From positions 6,546 to 70,545 of the forward strand of contig JALNZT010000022.1 of the NCBI GenBank assembly GCA_023229135.1: DNA of 64,000 bases. The letters run 5' to 3'. A program made the position numbers and the translations under genes. The notes beneath the pieces were generated by a model that was not told the DNA's origin, did no database searches, and saw only the letters and a list, made by a program, of their open reading frames with translations. This document shows positions 1 to 9,977 of this stretch, one piece after another (within the stretch, counting starts at the first letter, position 1; each line of letters opens with the position of its first letter). This stretch comes from Bacteroidales bacterium. GTDB taxonomy: Bacteria > Bacteroidota > Bacteroidia > Bacteroidales > F082.

Positions 1-1168
1 GTTTAAGATTCATATAGAAGTCATCAGCCTGGCTGTTAAAAGGATAGCTCAAATGCACCGGATGCAAAGCGTTTTCATCAAACAATCTGCTCGCATAAAT
101 ATCAAGGCCTCCAAAACCAGTGTATCTATCCACAGAAAACAGCAAAAGACTATCGCCTATGGCGGTTGGAAAAAGCTCATCTTCCATAGAATTTATTTGA
201 GGTCCCATATTGATGGCCAGGCCGAAACCACCATCATCGCGCAGGCTGATACGGTAAATATCTTTGCCGCCATATCCGCCTTCCATATCCGAAACGAAAT
301 AGAGGAATCTACCGTCTTCACGGACGAAAGGGTGTCCATAATGCACGTTTTTGGCAGAAAAACTTACCCGTTTAGCGTTCCCGATCCTATTGTTTGAAGC
401 GTCATAATCAGCTACCATCAGTGCGCAGCGGCGGATATTATTTTTACATTTTGTGAAAAACACCCGGTTATTTCTGGGATCAAAAGAAATGGTGCCGACA
501 TTGAAGTTTCTTCCCATATTTAAAGGTTTCAGCGGTTCGAAATCACCAAAGTTGTTCACCTGGCTTTCAAAGAGGGAAGAGAAATATTCGGCTGTCCGTC
601 CGTCGAACCTATCGCGCGAACTCGCTGGCCGGCTACTCGAAATCAGCAGCCTGTCGTGGTCCCAGATGGCAGCATAATCGCTCCAGGACGAATTGACGGC
701 ATCAAGTGCTCTGAAAGGAAAATCGGGCTTAGTTTGTTGTATTTTCCAGCGTTGGATCATCTCCAACATATCTTCTAACTGCCGCGAGTAAGGCTGTTTT
801 TCAAGCGCCTGATTGACAGTTTTCTCAGCTATATTGGTTTGATTCAACCGCAAATGAACAGCCGCTTTCAGGATGAGCCAGTCAACAGGTGCATCACCTC
901 CGCTACAGGCATCACTGAGCCAGGTGATTGCATCAGAAAGCTGATTCATTTGCATATAAGCCTCTCCGATTTTATAGGATAATTGCTGCCGTGATTCGCT
1001 TGCTGAGCTTTGATCAAAGGCCTTTTTCCAGCTAACAACGGCTCCGGCAAAATTGCTGGAGGCATAACGCTTTTCAGCCTGTTTCAACAACCTGGACGAC
1101 TGGCTGTTAGCCGGTTTAAAAGCCACTGAAATCAGCAAACTAAGTAATATGTAGCGTAGTTTTCTCAT
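1..1168 (-). CDS. TPR and PD40 beta-propeller protein, probably OmpA/PorE-like (partial, C-terminus off the left edge)
   Basis: Reading leftwards from an ATG at 1168 the frame stays open to the window edge (about 389 codons). It begins with a signal peptide (MRKLRYILLSLLIS, then a polar stretch). Residues about 25-130 look like TPR helices (for example QAEKRYASSNFAGAVVSWKK). From about 170 onward there are PD40/WD40-like propeller strands such as FLYFVSDMEGGYGGKDIYRI and LLLFSVDRYTGFGGLDIYAS. In Bacteroidota this order usually ends in an OmpA-like peptidoglycan-binding domain and is found beside T9SS type B proteins and PorP/SprF genes; that end lies outside the window. The start overlaps the stop of the giant upstream gene (ATGA, 1165-1168), so the two are probably translationally coupled. 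Family assignment is from memory of the architecture. Confidence 0.75.
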   Translation of the reverse strand, partial: MRKLRYILLSLLISVAFKPANSQSSRLLKQAEKRYASSNFAGAVVSWKKAFDQSSASESRQQLSYKIGEAYMQMNQLSDAITWLSDACSGGDAPVDWLILKAAVHLRLNQTNIAEKTVNQALEKQPYSRQLEDMLEMIQRWKIQQTKPDFPFRALDAVNSSWSDYAAIWDHDRLLISSSRPASSRDRFDGRTAEYFSSLFESQVNNFGDFEPLKPLNMGRNFNVGTISFDPRNNRVFFTKCKNNIRRCALMVADYDASNNRIGNAKRVSFSAKNVHYGHPFVREDGRFLYFVSDMEGGYGGKDIYRISLRDDGGFGLAINMGPQINSMEDELFPTAIGDSLLLFSVDRYTGFGGLDIYASRLFDENALHPVHLSYPFNSQADDFYMNLK

Positions 1169-4100
1169 TCTTTTACCAGTGTTACTGAGCCTTTTTCTGT
1201 TCTGAGAAGATCGCCGGCTGAATTTCTTATTTCATGGAGATAATAATAGGTGCCGGGTGCAACCATCGTTCCGTTATAACGGCCATCCCAGCCTTGATCG
1301 CCGTTGAATATTTCAACGCCCCAACGGCTAAAAACGCGGATAAAATCGCCTTTGCGAAAGAGGTCGTTGATACCATCGCCATTAGGCGAAAAGGCGTTGT
1401 ATTCATTCAAAGGTTCAATGTAAACCTTCGCCTGCGAGATGCAATTCTCGCTGGTTATTGCCTTCGCCAAAATGCTATCATTAACCAAAGTCAGGCCTTC
1501 ATAGACCATTTGATTAGAGCTTCCAGACTGCAAAATTTCATTTCCTGACAAAAATTCATACTGTTGAAACTCGTTGGGTTCGACACGAATAAGCCTGAGG
1601 TCGGTATCGACAATCAGTTCAATTTCCGGCTTAGGATTTACAGTCAAATCAATTTGCAAACTCTCGCTGCATCCCAGGCTATTGCTGCCAATCAATAAGA
1701 AAGAAAGATCTTCAACAGCTGGAATATCCACATCAGGTGTTGTAACTACAGGATCTAGCAGCCATTGATATTGAGAAGCACCCGAGGCAGAAAGGCGGAA
1801 GAAATCGTTTTCGCAAGCCGTTAGATTTCCTGAAAGCATCAGCTGTGGCGAAGGATCTAAAATTATGTTCGCAAACCCCCGCATTTGCTGGCTACAATTA
1901 GAATTTACCTGGTTTGCTTCCACCGTATAAACACCACTTTGATTCGAAATATTAAACGCCATTGCGCTGCCATTTCCGGTGATAGTTTGTAAAGCTGTTT
2001 CTCCGTTGAGGAAAAGCGTATAATCCACATTAAGTTGTGTTCCAGATAGATAGACGCCATTTCCTTGTACATTATCGCACCAGCGGCCACCGCCGTAGAG
2101 TTGGAAAATCCGGGGTGGATTTATCTGCTTCACTTCTACCAGACCACCCATCAACCGCTTGCATTGCTGCTCATTAACGGCAATAGCATGATAATTTCCC
2201 TCAGCATTTTGCGACCCGAAATTGATTATACCTCCTGTTCCCGCTTTGGATAATCCCGTATAAAGGCCATTTATAAGCAATTTATAGCTTATTCCAAGAT
2301 CGCTGTCGTTTAGAAACACTTCCGGTGGTGTTTGATTTTCACAATAAAAACCACCACCATTCAGGCTGTAAAACTTGGGCAAGCCATGCATTCTAACTAA
2401 AACCGATTTTTCTATCGTTTGTTCTCCGGAAGTGATAACGACCTTAAACCAAGTATCTTGCACGGGATAGGCAGTAAAACGCATCATGCCATTTCCGACA
2501 GGCTGCCCGTTGGCCGTCCAGCTCCAGCTATATGCTCCTGTTCCGCCGGATGGCAAGGCACTGATTTTAACAGGCTGGCCGGGACATATAAAAGCATTAT
2601 CTGCAAACACTTCGGCAGTGAGTATTCCTCCCGTCACAAAAACATTCACAGCATCAGCAGCCGTGCATAAAGTTTGATTATCAGTAACTTCGATTTCAAA
2701 AACAGCACTTTGCTGCAAATCAACCGTATTGCTCAACTGCATTTCAGGTGTGTTTAGTAAAATCGCAGGCCGCCACTGGAAACTAAAATCACCTGAACCA
2801 CCGCTGGCCAAAGCCTGCACTGCGGTTGACGTTCCCTGTTGGATGTACTGATCTGCTCCTGCCGAAATTACAGGCAAGCTATGCGCAACCACAACCGCCG
2901 AGGCCGTCATCATTTTTTTGCAAGGGAAAGCCGGGCGAAAAGCTTCAACAGTATAAGTACCGGAAGCAGCAAATTGTCCGAAAATAATCGCATCGCCCTG
3001 TCCTACAACAGTCAACACTATTTGAGAATTCCTTACCAGACTGTAATGAACACCTATTTCGGAGCCAGACAAACCGATGCCTGGCGGCGCGCTTCCTGGG
3101 CAATAACTTCCACCACCGGTAACTGAAAATTGTTGTAAGTCGTCTGCTACGGTAACATAAGTTGAATCCGTTGCAACAGACTCACCATCAGACACTTTGA
3201 GATATATCCAGTTGCTTTCAAAAATCGAAACGCTAAGCTTATTGGCCTCACCAAGTAGTTCACCTGCTTCGTTTGTCCACAAATAGGTATAATTTCCTGT
3301 TCCGCCTCCGGGCAAAGCCAATGCGGTAAATTTTTGTCCAGGACATAAATTATTTTGATCACTTGCTATTCGGGCAGTAAGTGGTCCACCCGTAACATAC
3401 ACTATCGTGGTGTCTTGCTGCGAAACACACAGATTTTCAGTATCCGTTGCTGAAAAATAAAACAAAGAAGTTTGATCAAGTGTTGTGGTTTGCGTATTGG
3501 CCTGATTTGGAGATTCTACCTGCCAATCAGGAAACCAGGAATAGGTATAGTTTCCACTTCCACCAATAGCATTTCCGGTGAGCGCAGCCGTTTGGCCGGT
3601 TTCGATCTGCTGATCAAAGCCAGCAAACACTTTTGGAATAGCATTCCAAATTAGGTTGGCAGTTCCATTCATCTGCCGGCTGCATGAGGAACCAGAAATT
3701 GTTGCAAAAACCTGGTAATTTCCGGCACCGAGATTCATCTCAAAACTGATTTCAAAACCTGTACCTAATTGGTTTACAGCAGTTTCAGATCCGTTATAAT
3801 ATAAGGTATAAACTACTTCAGCTTCTGAACCTGACAGCAAAAGCTCAGGGATTTCCGTGCCAGCACAAAAACTGCCGCCACCAGAAATCTCAAAGGCTGC
3901 CGGCAGAGGCAAAGGCTCAATCAATATTGAATCGCGAATGCTTTGCTCGCCATCGGTCAAATCCAAAATGTACCAGCTTAGCTCTTCAGGATATACCAAG
4001 GGGTTAATCACGTTGGATTCAAAACCGGGTGGAATCGAAGACCATTGATAACTATAATTTCCAGTGCCTCCGCCTGGCAGGGCAAACAAACTGATTTCGC

Positions 4101-7100
4101 TGCCCGGGCAAGCTGTCGGTGAGGCATAAATAGCTAAGCTGAGTTCACCTCCGGTAACAAAAACGGTAGCATAATCCTGTGAGAACCCGCATCCTGGACT
4201 ACTGGCATTGAGGCTAAATAAAGTCGTTTGGTCTAAAACAATTGTTGTGGGCTGTAGCGCATCGGGATTTAATAGTTTTGCTGCCGGATTCCAGCTAAAC
4301 AGTGCATTTTCGTTGCCAGAAATACTTCCTTCCAAAGCAACCTGACCACTTATCTCAAGCCACTTATCCGGCCCGGCATTGGCAAGCGGCACTACTCCCC
4401 GCTCTATTATGGCCTCGCCTGACATCGGGATAGCGCAGCTATTATTCGCTGAAACAGCTATGACGCTGTATATTCCGGGCTGATTGAAATTCCCAAACTG
4501 CAATGCTTGTCCGTTTCCAAAAATTTCAACTATCAGGCTATTGTCGTGAAACAATTGATATTTTATGCCCGGTTGACTTCCACTCAAGTTCACCGGTTTC
4601 ACCTGACCCGTGCCACAAACCACGCCTCCACCGCTGACAATAAAAGTTGCCGGTGCTTCGGTTACCTGCACAAAAACACTATCGGTTGCCGTTTCCTGGC
4701 CATCGTAAACCCTTAAATAATACCAGGTTGAAGTCTTTGGTGTGGCAATCGGCTGCATATCACCGGCATAAAATCCTGCGGGCGATGAAGTCCAGCTGTA
4801 ATAATAGCTGGCTGTTCCGCCCGAAACAAGGGCATTTAAGCTAACTGATTCGCCGGCGCATATTTCTGTAGGACTTGCCACAGCATCTGCCGATAAATCA
4901 CCGCCCTTCACAAACACCTGAACTTGATCGGCCTGAGCCTGGCAATTTGTCTGATTATCAACTGCATTTAGTGAAAAAATCGTGTTTTGAAATAGCGGTA
5001 TAGTTAAAGTTTGCTGTGCTTGCGGATTTATAACTTTTTCGGTGGGCGACCAGCTGAAGCTATAATTTCCTGAACCACCATTGGCTTGTGCATTCAAATT
5101 GGTTACTGTTCCACTTTGAATTGTACGGTCGAAACCAGCAAAAACCTCTGGCGCATCCAGTTGGTTCACTTCCACATTGCCAGCCATCATGCTACTGCAT
5201 AAACTTTGTTGCGAAAAAGCTTCTACCTGGTAAACTCCTTCCAAATGCTGCTGCCCAAATACTATTGGCTGCCCGTTGCCAATCCTTAGCAAGCCTGTAC
5301 TTTCACCATTTCTGAGCAAGTTGTAAAAAACTGAATTTTCAGAAGCTTCCAGCACAATATCCTTTGCCATAGTTCCTGCGCAATAATTTCCGCCGCCCGA
5401 AAGGATAAAACTCTGTGGCTGAGGCCTGACTTCAATTTCTAAAGAATCTGTAATCACCGTGAAACCATCGGTAACGGTAAGTAGGTATTTGGTTGAAACT
5501 GTTGGCTGGACACGCGGATTGGCAACAATTGCACTAAATCCGGGAGGAACAGATTGCCACTGAAACCCATAACTTCCTGAGCCACCAGATGGAAGCCCCT
5601 GAAGCTGAACCGTTTCGTCCGGGCAAATACTATAACGGTTGGCTTGTACCCGCAGACTTAGATCGCCTCCGGTAATGAAAACAACAGATTGAGCGGCTTC
5701 ACTGATACAGCCAGTTTGCGTATCGGTAGCTACCACTTCAAATAAGGTAGTTTCAAAAAGTGCCAGCGTGGCGGGATTGGCCTGGTTAGGGTTGAGCAGC
5801 TTATCCAGTGGCGTCCAGTTGAATTGATAGGTTTCCGATCCACCATTGGCCGTAGCCGAAAGCGTTGTTTGAGTGCCTTTTTCTATGTATTGGTTTGGCC
5901 CAGCAACTACAACAGGCAAGGGAAGCGGATTAATTTGAATAACACCTTGCATTTCGCGCAAGCAACTATTTTGTGAAAAGCTGGCGGATGCCGTATAAGC
6001 TCCTGCCGCTATAAACTTACCAAAGCTAATGGCCTGACCTGTTCCGACTTTCTGTGCGATAGGCTCTGCATTTTTAAAAAGCTGATAAATCACTCCATTT
6101 TCTGAACCGTTTAATCCAATAGCCGCTCCCTCATCTCCGACACAAAAATTACCCTCGCCGGTTAAGCTAAAAACTGCCGGTATAGGATTCACTTGAATAC
6201 TTACCGATTTTTGGAGCGACTCGAGTCCGTCAGTCAAAATAACTGTATAGGTGGTCGAAACTTCCGGGTAAACCAAGACCTGACTTGCAGTGGATGTAAA
6301 TCCGATTGGCAACGAGCTCCACTGAAAACTATAGTTTCCACTTCCACCGCTTGCCAGTGCTACCAATTGCACTGGCTCGGAAGGACAAATAAATGTTTGG
6401 CTAGCTACAAGCTCCAGCTCAAGTTGGCCGTCTTCAACATAAACGGTGAGTGTATCGGACGCAGATTGGCAGCCACTTTGAATATCTATCGCCGAAATCA
6501 AAAACTGCCGCGACTGATACAATGGAATTGTCTGGGTTGACGCGATGTCAGGCTGCTGCACATAAGCCTGTGGTGTCCAACCATAACTGTAATTGCCATA
6601 TCCTCCGGTGGCACTGGCTGACAAATTTGCAATTTCTCCCCGGCTGATAAATTTGTTACTGCCTGCAAAAACCACAGGCTTAGGATGTTGCGTAACCTGT
6701 AGTTGATTTGTAAGTTGAACGCTACATTCAGTGCTGGAATTTATCGCCAGAACAGTGTAAAGGCCGGGATTGGCAAAACGACCAAAAGAACCTACGAAGC
6801 CAGTTCCCAAAACCTCAGAACCGGTGAAGACTCCATTTAAAAACAGCTGATATTTTACACCCGTTTCTGTTCCTGCCAGATAGATTTCGGGAGCAGGCTC
6901 TCCCGGGCAATAAGCACCGCCACCTAACAGCTGCTGCTGTGCCGGAAGCGGACTAATCTTTACCTCTACATGGCCGTACATCAATATGCTACACGAGGTA
7001 AAACCATTGATAGCCAATACCGTATAAACACCTTCCTGGGTAAATAATCCAAAAGAGATAGCTTCGTTATTGCCTTCGATAACAACACCCGTTTGGTTGT

Positions 7101-7854
7101 TGTTTCGCAGCAACTGATAACTGATACCGGTTTCTGAATTTGCCAGTCCAATCTCAACGCCATTGCCACCACTACAATAGCTTCCGCCACCAGTAATTTG
7201 CTCAATTATAGGTGTTGGATCAACGAAAAGGAAGCTGGCATCAGTGGTATCGGGGCAGCTCACATTGGTAACTATACAACGAAAGCTAAAGCCATTCATG
7301 CCGGTCGTGGTAAACACTTCGAGCAAATCAGAATCTGTTCCTTGATAAAAGGCGTTGTCGGTAATAGTGACCCAGCCTTCACCAATATTTTCCTGCCATT
7401 TATAATCCGTTGCACTGAGGGATTTCACCTCGAAAACTGCTGTCTCATTTTTACACACTCTTGCATCCGTGGGATTTGTAATAATTATCGGAGGTTCATA
7501 AACCCCAAGTAACGCAGCATTTGAAATATCCTGTAAACCTTCTGCATCAAAAACCACACAACGATAAAAATAACCGTTTAAGCCCAGATTGGCATCTGAA
7601 ATAGTAAGTAATGGCGTATTAAATCCGGAAGCATAACCGATAGCAGCGGTGATATTGTACCAGCCTACGCCATCATTTTCTTGCCATTGATAAGCAGCTG
7701 TATTCACAGCAATCACCCGAAAAGTAGTACTCGCATCCACACAAATAGCTTTATCTGTAGGATGTCCTACAACAACGGGTTGGGCTTTTGCTATCAGCGC
7801 ATGACAAAAAAGCACCACAAACACGAGTAGGAATTTACCAAATTGCGCGTACAT
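1165..7854 (-). CDS. Giant modular surface protein with T9SS type B (CHU_C) sorting domain
   Basis: 2229 residues. A signal peptide (about 1-25, ending ALIAKAQ) is followed by two Ig-like domains (about 26-120 and 121-215, each with a Cys pair and a WQEN motif). Then come three kinds of module of about 85-90 residues: A (GGGSYC... with YxLxxNG), nine copies; B (AGxDxxIxxGxxxxLxAxAxGG), six copies; and C (ICPGxxVxLxALxSGGxGxYxYxW), six copies. The order is A, then A-B-C six times, then A-A, one more Ig-like unit and a CHU_C domain (about 2150-2229, starting YNAFSPNGDGINDLF). CHU_C directs export by type IX secretion; type B substrates are typically handled with PorP/SprF and PorE-like partners, and the gene overlapping its stop codon looks like such a partner. 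No catalytic domain is visible, so adhesion or surface-layer function is an inference. Confidence 0.85.
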   Translation of the reverse strand: MYAQFGKFLLVFVVLFCHALIAKAQPVVVGHPTDKAICVDASTTFRVIAVNTAAYQWQENDGVGWYNITAAIGYASGFNTPLLTISDANLGLNGYFYRCVVFDAEGLQDISNAALLGVYEPPIIITNPTDARVCKNETAVFEVKSLSATDYKWQENIGEGWVTITDNAFYQGTDSDLLEVFTTTGMNGFSFRCIVTNVSCPDTTDASFLFVDPTPIIEQITGGGSYCSGGNGVEIGLANSETGISYQLLRNNNQTGVVIEGNNEAISFGLFTQEGVYTVLAINGFTSCSILMYGHVEVKISPLPAQQQLLGGGAYCPGEPAPEIYLAGTETGVKYQLFLNGVFTGSEVLGTGFVGSFGRFANPGLYTVLAINSSTECSVQLTNQLQVTQHPKPVVFAGSNKFISRGEIANLSASATGGYGNYSYGWTPQAYVQQPDIASTQTIPLYQSRQFLISAIDIQSGCQSASDTLTVYVEDGQLELELVASQTFICPSEPVQLVALASGGSGNYSFQWSSLPIGFTSTASQVLVYPEVSTTYTVILTDGLESLQKSVSIQVNPIPAVFSLTGEGNFCVGDEGAAIGLNGSENGVIYQLFKNAEPIAQKVGTGQAISFGKFIAAGAYTASASFSQNSCLREMQGVIQINPLPLPVVVAGPNQYIEKGTQTTLSATANGGSETYQFNWTPLDKLLNPNQANPATLALFETTLFEVVATDTQTGCISEAAQSVVFITGGDLSLRVQANRYSICPDETVQLQGLPSGGSGSYGFQWQSVPPGFSAIVANPRVQPTVSTKYLLTVTDGFTVITDSLEIEVRPQPQSFILSGGGNYCAGTMAKDIVLEASENSVFYNLLRNGESTGLLRIGNGQPIVFGQQHLEGVYQVEAFSQQSLCSSMMAGNVEVNQLDAPEVFAGFDRTIQSGTVTNLNAQANGGSGNYSFSWSPTEKVINPQAQQTLTIPLFQNTIFSLNAVDNQTNCQAQADQVQVFVKGGDLSADAVASPTEICAGESVSLNALVSGGTASYYYSWTSSPAGFYAGDMQPIATPKTSTWYYLRVYDGQETATDSVFVQVTEAPATFIVSGGGVVCGTGQVKPVNLSGSQPGIKYQLFHDNSLIVEIFGNGQALQFGNFNQPGIYSVIAVSANNSCAIPMSGEAIIERGVVPLANAGPDKWLEISGQVALEGSISGNENALFSWNPAAKLLNPDALQPTTIVLDQTTLFSLNASSPGCGFSQDYATVFVTGGELSLAIYASPTACPGSEISLFALPGGGTGNYSYQWSSIPPGFESNVINPLVYPEELSWYILDLTDGEQSIRDSILIEPLPLPAAFEISGGGSFCAGTEIPELLLSGSEAEVVYTLYYNGSETAVNQLGTGFEISFEMNLGAGNYQVFATISGSSCSRQMNGTANLIWNAIPKVFAGFDQQIETGQTAALTGNAIGGSGNYTYSWFPDWQVESPNQANTQTTTLDQTSLFYFSATDTENLCVSQQDTTIVYVTGGPLTARIASDQNNLCPGQKFTALALPGGGTGNYTYLWTNEAGELLGEANKLSVSIFESNWIYLKVSDGESVATDSTYVTVADDLQQFSVTGGGSYCPGSAPPGIGLSGSEIGVHYSLVRNSQIVLTVVGQGDAIIFGQFAASGTYTVEAFRPAFPCKKMMTASAVVVAHSLPVISAGADQYIQQGTSTAVQALASGGSGDFSFQWRPAILLNTPEMQLSNTVDLQQSAVFEIEVTDNQTLCTAADAVNVFVTGGILTAEVFADNAFICPGQPVKISALPSGGTGAYSWSWTANGQPVGNGMMRFTAYPVQDTWFKVVITSGEQTIEKSVLVRMHGLPKFYSLNGGGFYCENQTPPEVFLNDSDLGISYKLLINGLYTGLSKAGTGGIINFGSQNAEGNYHAIAVNEQQCKRLMGGLVEVKQINPPRIFQLYGGGRWCDNVQGNGVYLSGTQLNVDYTLFLNGETALQTITGNGSAMAFNISNQSGVYTVEANQVNSNCSQQMRGFANIILDPSPQLMLSGNLTACENDFFRLSASGASQYQWLLDPVVTTPDVDIPAVEDLSFLLIGSNSLGCSESLQIDLTVNPKPEIELIVDTDLRLIRVEPNEFQQYEFLSGNEILQSGSSNQMVYEGLTLVNDSILAKAITSENCISQAKVYIEPLNEYNAFSPNGDGINDLFRKGDFIRVFSRWGVEIFNGDQGWDGRYNGTMVAPGTYYYLHEIRNSAGDLLRTEKGSVTLVKE

Positions 7855-8063
7855 AAGTCTGGTTTAGTTCTCCCTTATATTGCTTTTTTAGTGTCATTTT
7901 AAACACACTTACTATCAGGCAGCGAGATTGTTAAACGAACAATAAATCAGTTGGTTTCCAGGAGGCTTTATAATCCAAAAGTATAGATTCATACTTAGAT
8001 AGTCATAAAATAAACGTAATTTTGTGAACAATTCTTTGTTAACAACATTAAGCACTCAATCAC
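7855..8063. promoter_or_regulatory. Divergent intergenic region between the giant surface protein and the esterase
   Basis: A 209-bp gap separating divergently transcribed genes, so it must hold promoters for both. On the plus strand TAATTTTG (8017-8024) fits the Bacteroidota -7 consensus TAnnTTTG and lies 39 bp before the esterase ATG. No convincing -33 TTTG is seen at the usual distance. Nothing recognisable was found for the minus-strand promoter. Confidence 0.35.
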
Positions 8064-9455
8064 TTGAAAAAGCACCTTATCATTCAACTTTTAATACTAC
8101 TTGCATCAGCAACAACGCTCATGTCACAAACCACTCATATTCGTGTGCAAACACCTGAAAACACACCGCAACAAGCCGAAATATTTCTGGCCGGAAGCTT
8201 CAATGGCTGGCAGCCCGGAGACACAGCCTATAAGCTCTCCCATTTGCAGAACAGGCTGTATTATATTAATATCAATATTATTGGAAATCAAACCTTTAAG
8301 TTTACACGCGGAAGCTGGGAAAAGGTAGAAACAACAGAAAATGGTCAATCTATTGCCAACCGTCAACATCAGTTTGGCACCACCGATAGTTTGAAACTCG
8401 TTATTGCAGGCTGGGAAGACCTGGCCAACGGTAGCGTAATCACAGATTTGCCCAAAAATGTTTCAATCCTCGATGAGCAGTTTTATATGGAATCGCTTGA
8501 CAGATACAGGAGAATCTGGATTTATCTGCCGCCCGATTACGAAAGCTCCGACAAAAAATATCCGGTGATGTATATGCAGGACGGACAGAATTTATTTGAT
8601 CGCTCAACTGCTTTTGCCGGCGAATGGGGCGTGGACGAGAGCCTGAACAGCCTGTTTGAGCAAGGCCAGGAAGTCCCGATTGTGGTTGGCATAGATAATG
8701 GCTCCGACAAGCGGATTGACGAATATTGTCCCTGGGAAAATAGCCAATATGGCGGTGGTGAAGGGCTGCAGTATGTAAATTTCATTAAAAATGAACTAAA
8801 GCCTTATATCGACTCTAATTTCCGGACAAAAACAGCGGCCGAACATACCACGATTATGGGCAGCTCGCTGGGCGCTTTGATTGCGCATTATGCAGGCCTC
8901 ATCTATCCGGAAACTTTTGGGAATTTCGGACTTTTTTCGCCGGCATTTTGGATCAATCCTGCCATTTTTGATTCGGCGCTTTATGATAATCTAAGTAAAA
9001 ACCAGCGTTTCTATTTTATGGCAGGCGACAAAGAAAGCGCACGTATGGTCGAAGATATGGAAAAGGTTTTTGGTCTTTTGCTGGCGAAAGGCATGGATGA
9101 TAAGCAGGTTTTTATGAAGGTAGTGAAAAACGGTGAGCACAATGAGTTTTTATGGAAAACCCAGTTTAAAGATGCTATAAAATGGCTTTATAAACCGGAA
9201 GGCGACACGACAGATCAGACATCCCTACCGGAGATGTATCCTGTTCCGGCCACTAATCAGTTATTTTTCCGAAAAGTCAATAAGCATTTTCCGAAAAAAG
9301 TTGAAATTATCTCCATGACGGGGCAACTTATTATGCTAGTCGAAGGTCGCGAACGCAATCAACTGGATGTATCGCAGCTTAAAAAAGGAATGTATATCGT
9401 AAGATTAGGCTACGAAGACCAGCAACTGATCAGGCGGCTGATTATTCAGGATTAG
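8064..9455 (+). CDS. Secreted esterase: E-set/CBM48-like domain, esterase D-family domain, T9SS type A sorting domain
   Basis: 463 residues. Residues 1-21 form a signal peptide. About 25-115 resemble the E-set/CBM48 glycan-binding fold (FLAGSFNGWQPG, then FKFTRGSWEKVE). About 125-385 match the esterase D / enterochelin-esterase alpha/beta hydrolase family (YPVMYMQDGQNLFDR). The nucleophile elbow is GSSLG, with the middle serine at residue 268, and a likely catalytic His at 359 (GEHNEFLWK). The last ~70 residues are a T9SS type A sorting domain (MYPVPATNQLFF... GMYIVRLG). The protein should be exported and then attached at the surface or released. The ester substrate cannot be told from sequence; carbohydrate esters would fit the N-terminal domain. 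It starts at the first ATG before the signal peptide and is a single-gene unit. Confidence 0.85.
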   Translation: MKKHLIIQLLILLASATTLMSQTTHIRVQTPENTPQQAEIFLAGSFNGWQPGDTAYKLSHLQNRLYYININIIGNQTFKFTRGSWEKVETTENGQSIANRQHQFGTTDSLKLVIAGWEDLANGSVITDLPKNVSILDEQFYMESLDRYRRIWIYLPPDYESSDKKYPVMYMQDGQNLFDRSTAFAGEWGVDESLNSLFEQGQEVPIVVGIDNGSDKRIDEYCPWENSQYGGGEGLQYVNFIKNELKPYIDSNFRTKTAAEHTTIMGSSLGALIAHYAGLIYPETFGNFGLFSPAFWINPAIFDSALYDNLSKNQRFYFMAGDKESARMVEDMEKVFGLLLAKGMDDKQVFMKVVKNGEHNEFLWKTQFKDAIKWLYKPEGDTTDQTSLPEMYPVPATNQLFFRKVNKHFPKKVEIISMTGQLIMLVEGRERNQLDVSQLKKGMYIVRLGYEDQQLIRRLIIQD

Positions 9456-9554
9456 GTGTAGTTTTATACATCCAAAAACTATAGTATCGTTTCCAAAGTT
9501 CAAACATTTTTATTCCCGAATTTCTTTTCTTCGATTTCAAAACACAAGAACGCC

Positions 9555-9839
9555 ATGCAAAAAGAAAATGTATGTATTTCAAGATAAAAGAGGTTGTATT
9601 AAATGGGACGGTGAACATGAGAAGTGTTATTTTTCAATAATTGATACTAGCAAGATCCTAACAGAAAGCGAGAACCCGAGAAAGTATTGGAGTGTACTGA
9701 AAACCAATCTGAAAAAGAAGGAAGTGAGTTGTCTGTAAATTGTAATCAACCGAAGTTAGCAGTAATTAATGGCAAGACAATAGCATTCTTAAAATTAATC
9801 AGTACTCAAAAATCAAAACTTAGAATCTTTTGGGAGTAG
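9555..9839 (+). pseudogene. Broken BRO-N / antirepressor-like gene
   Basis: No intact ORF, but pieces in three frames join into one protein. ATG at 9555 gives MQKENV; a one-base shift near 9573 leads into FQDKRGCIKWDGEHEKCYFS, IIDTSKILTESENPRKYWSV and LKTNLKK. A second one-base shift in an A-tract near 9717 leads into EGSELSVNCNQPKL and a decayed tail ending at TAG 9837-9839. The pattern FQxKKIRxxWDxExExxYFSIxDVxxxLTxSxNPRxYWxxLKxxLKxEGS is characteristic of Bro-N-like 'phage antirepressor' and putative virulence proteins, recalled from the family rather than searched. At least two frameshifts and a shortened C-terminus make it non-functional. It marks the left end of the variable region. Confidence 0.7.
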
Positions 9840-9977
9840 AAATATTCTTGGTTTTAAAGCCTATCCCAGAACAGGATTTTTGTGCTTCCACGCAAGCTTT
9901 AGTAAATAAATTATAGCTTTGCGCTGCGTGTTGAGGCTCGTCAGCTGTCGTATTAGCTATAAAACAACCACAAAAAA

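Noticed and set aside
53..677. Plus-strand ORFs of 114 and 74 codons
   Set aside because: They lie opposite the TPR/propeller gene, which is open across the whole segment with clear domain patterns.
1234..7512. Many plus-strand and minus-strand ORFs inside the giant gene
   Set aside because: Shadows of a repetitive gene; their sequences lack family patterns, and similar shadows recur at each repeat.
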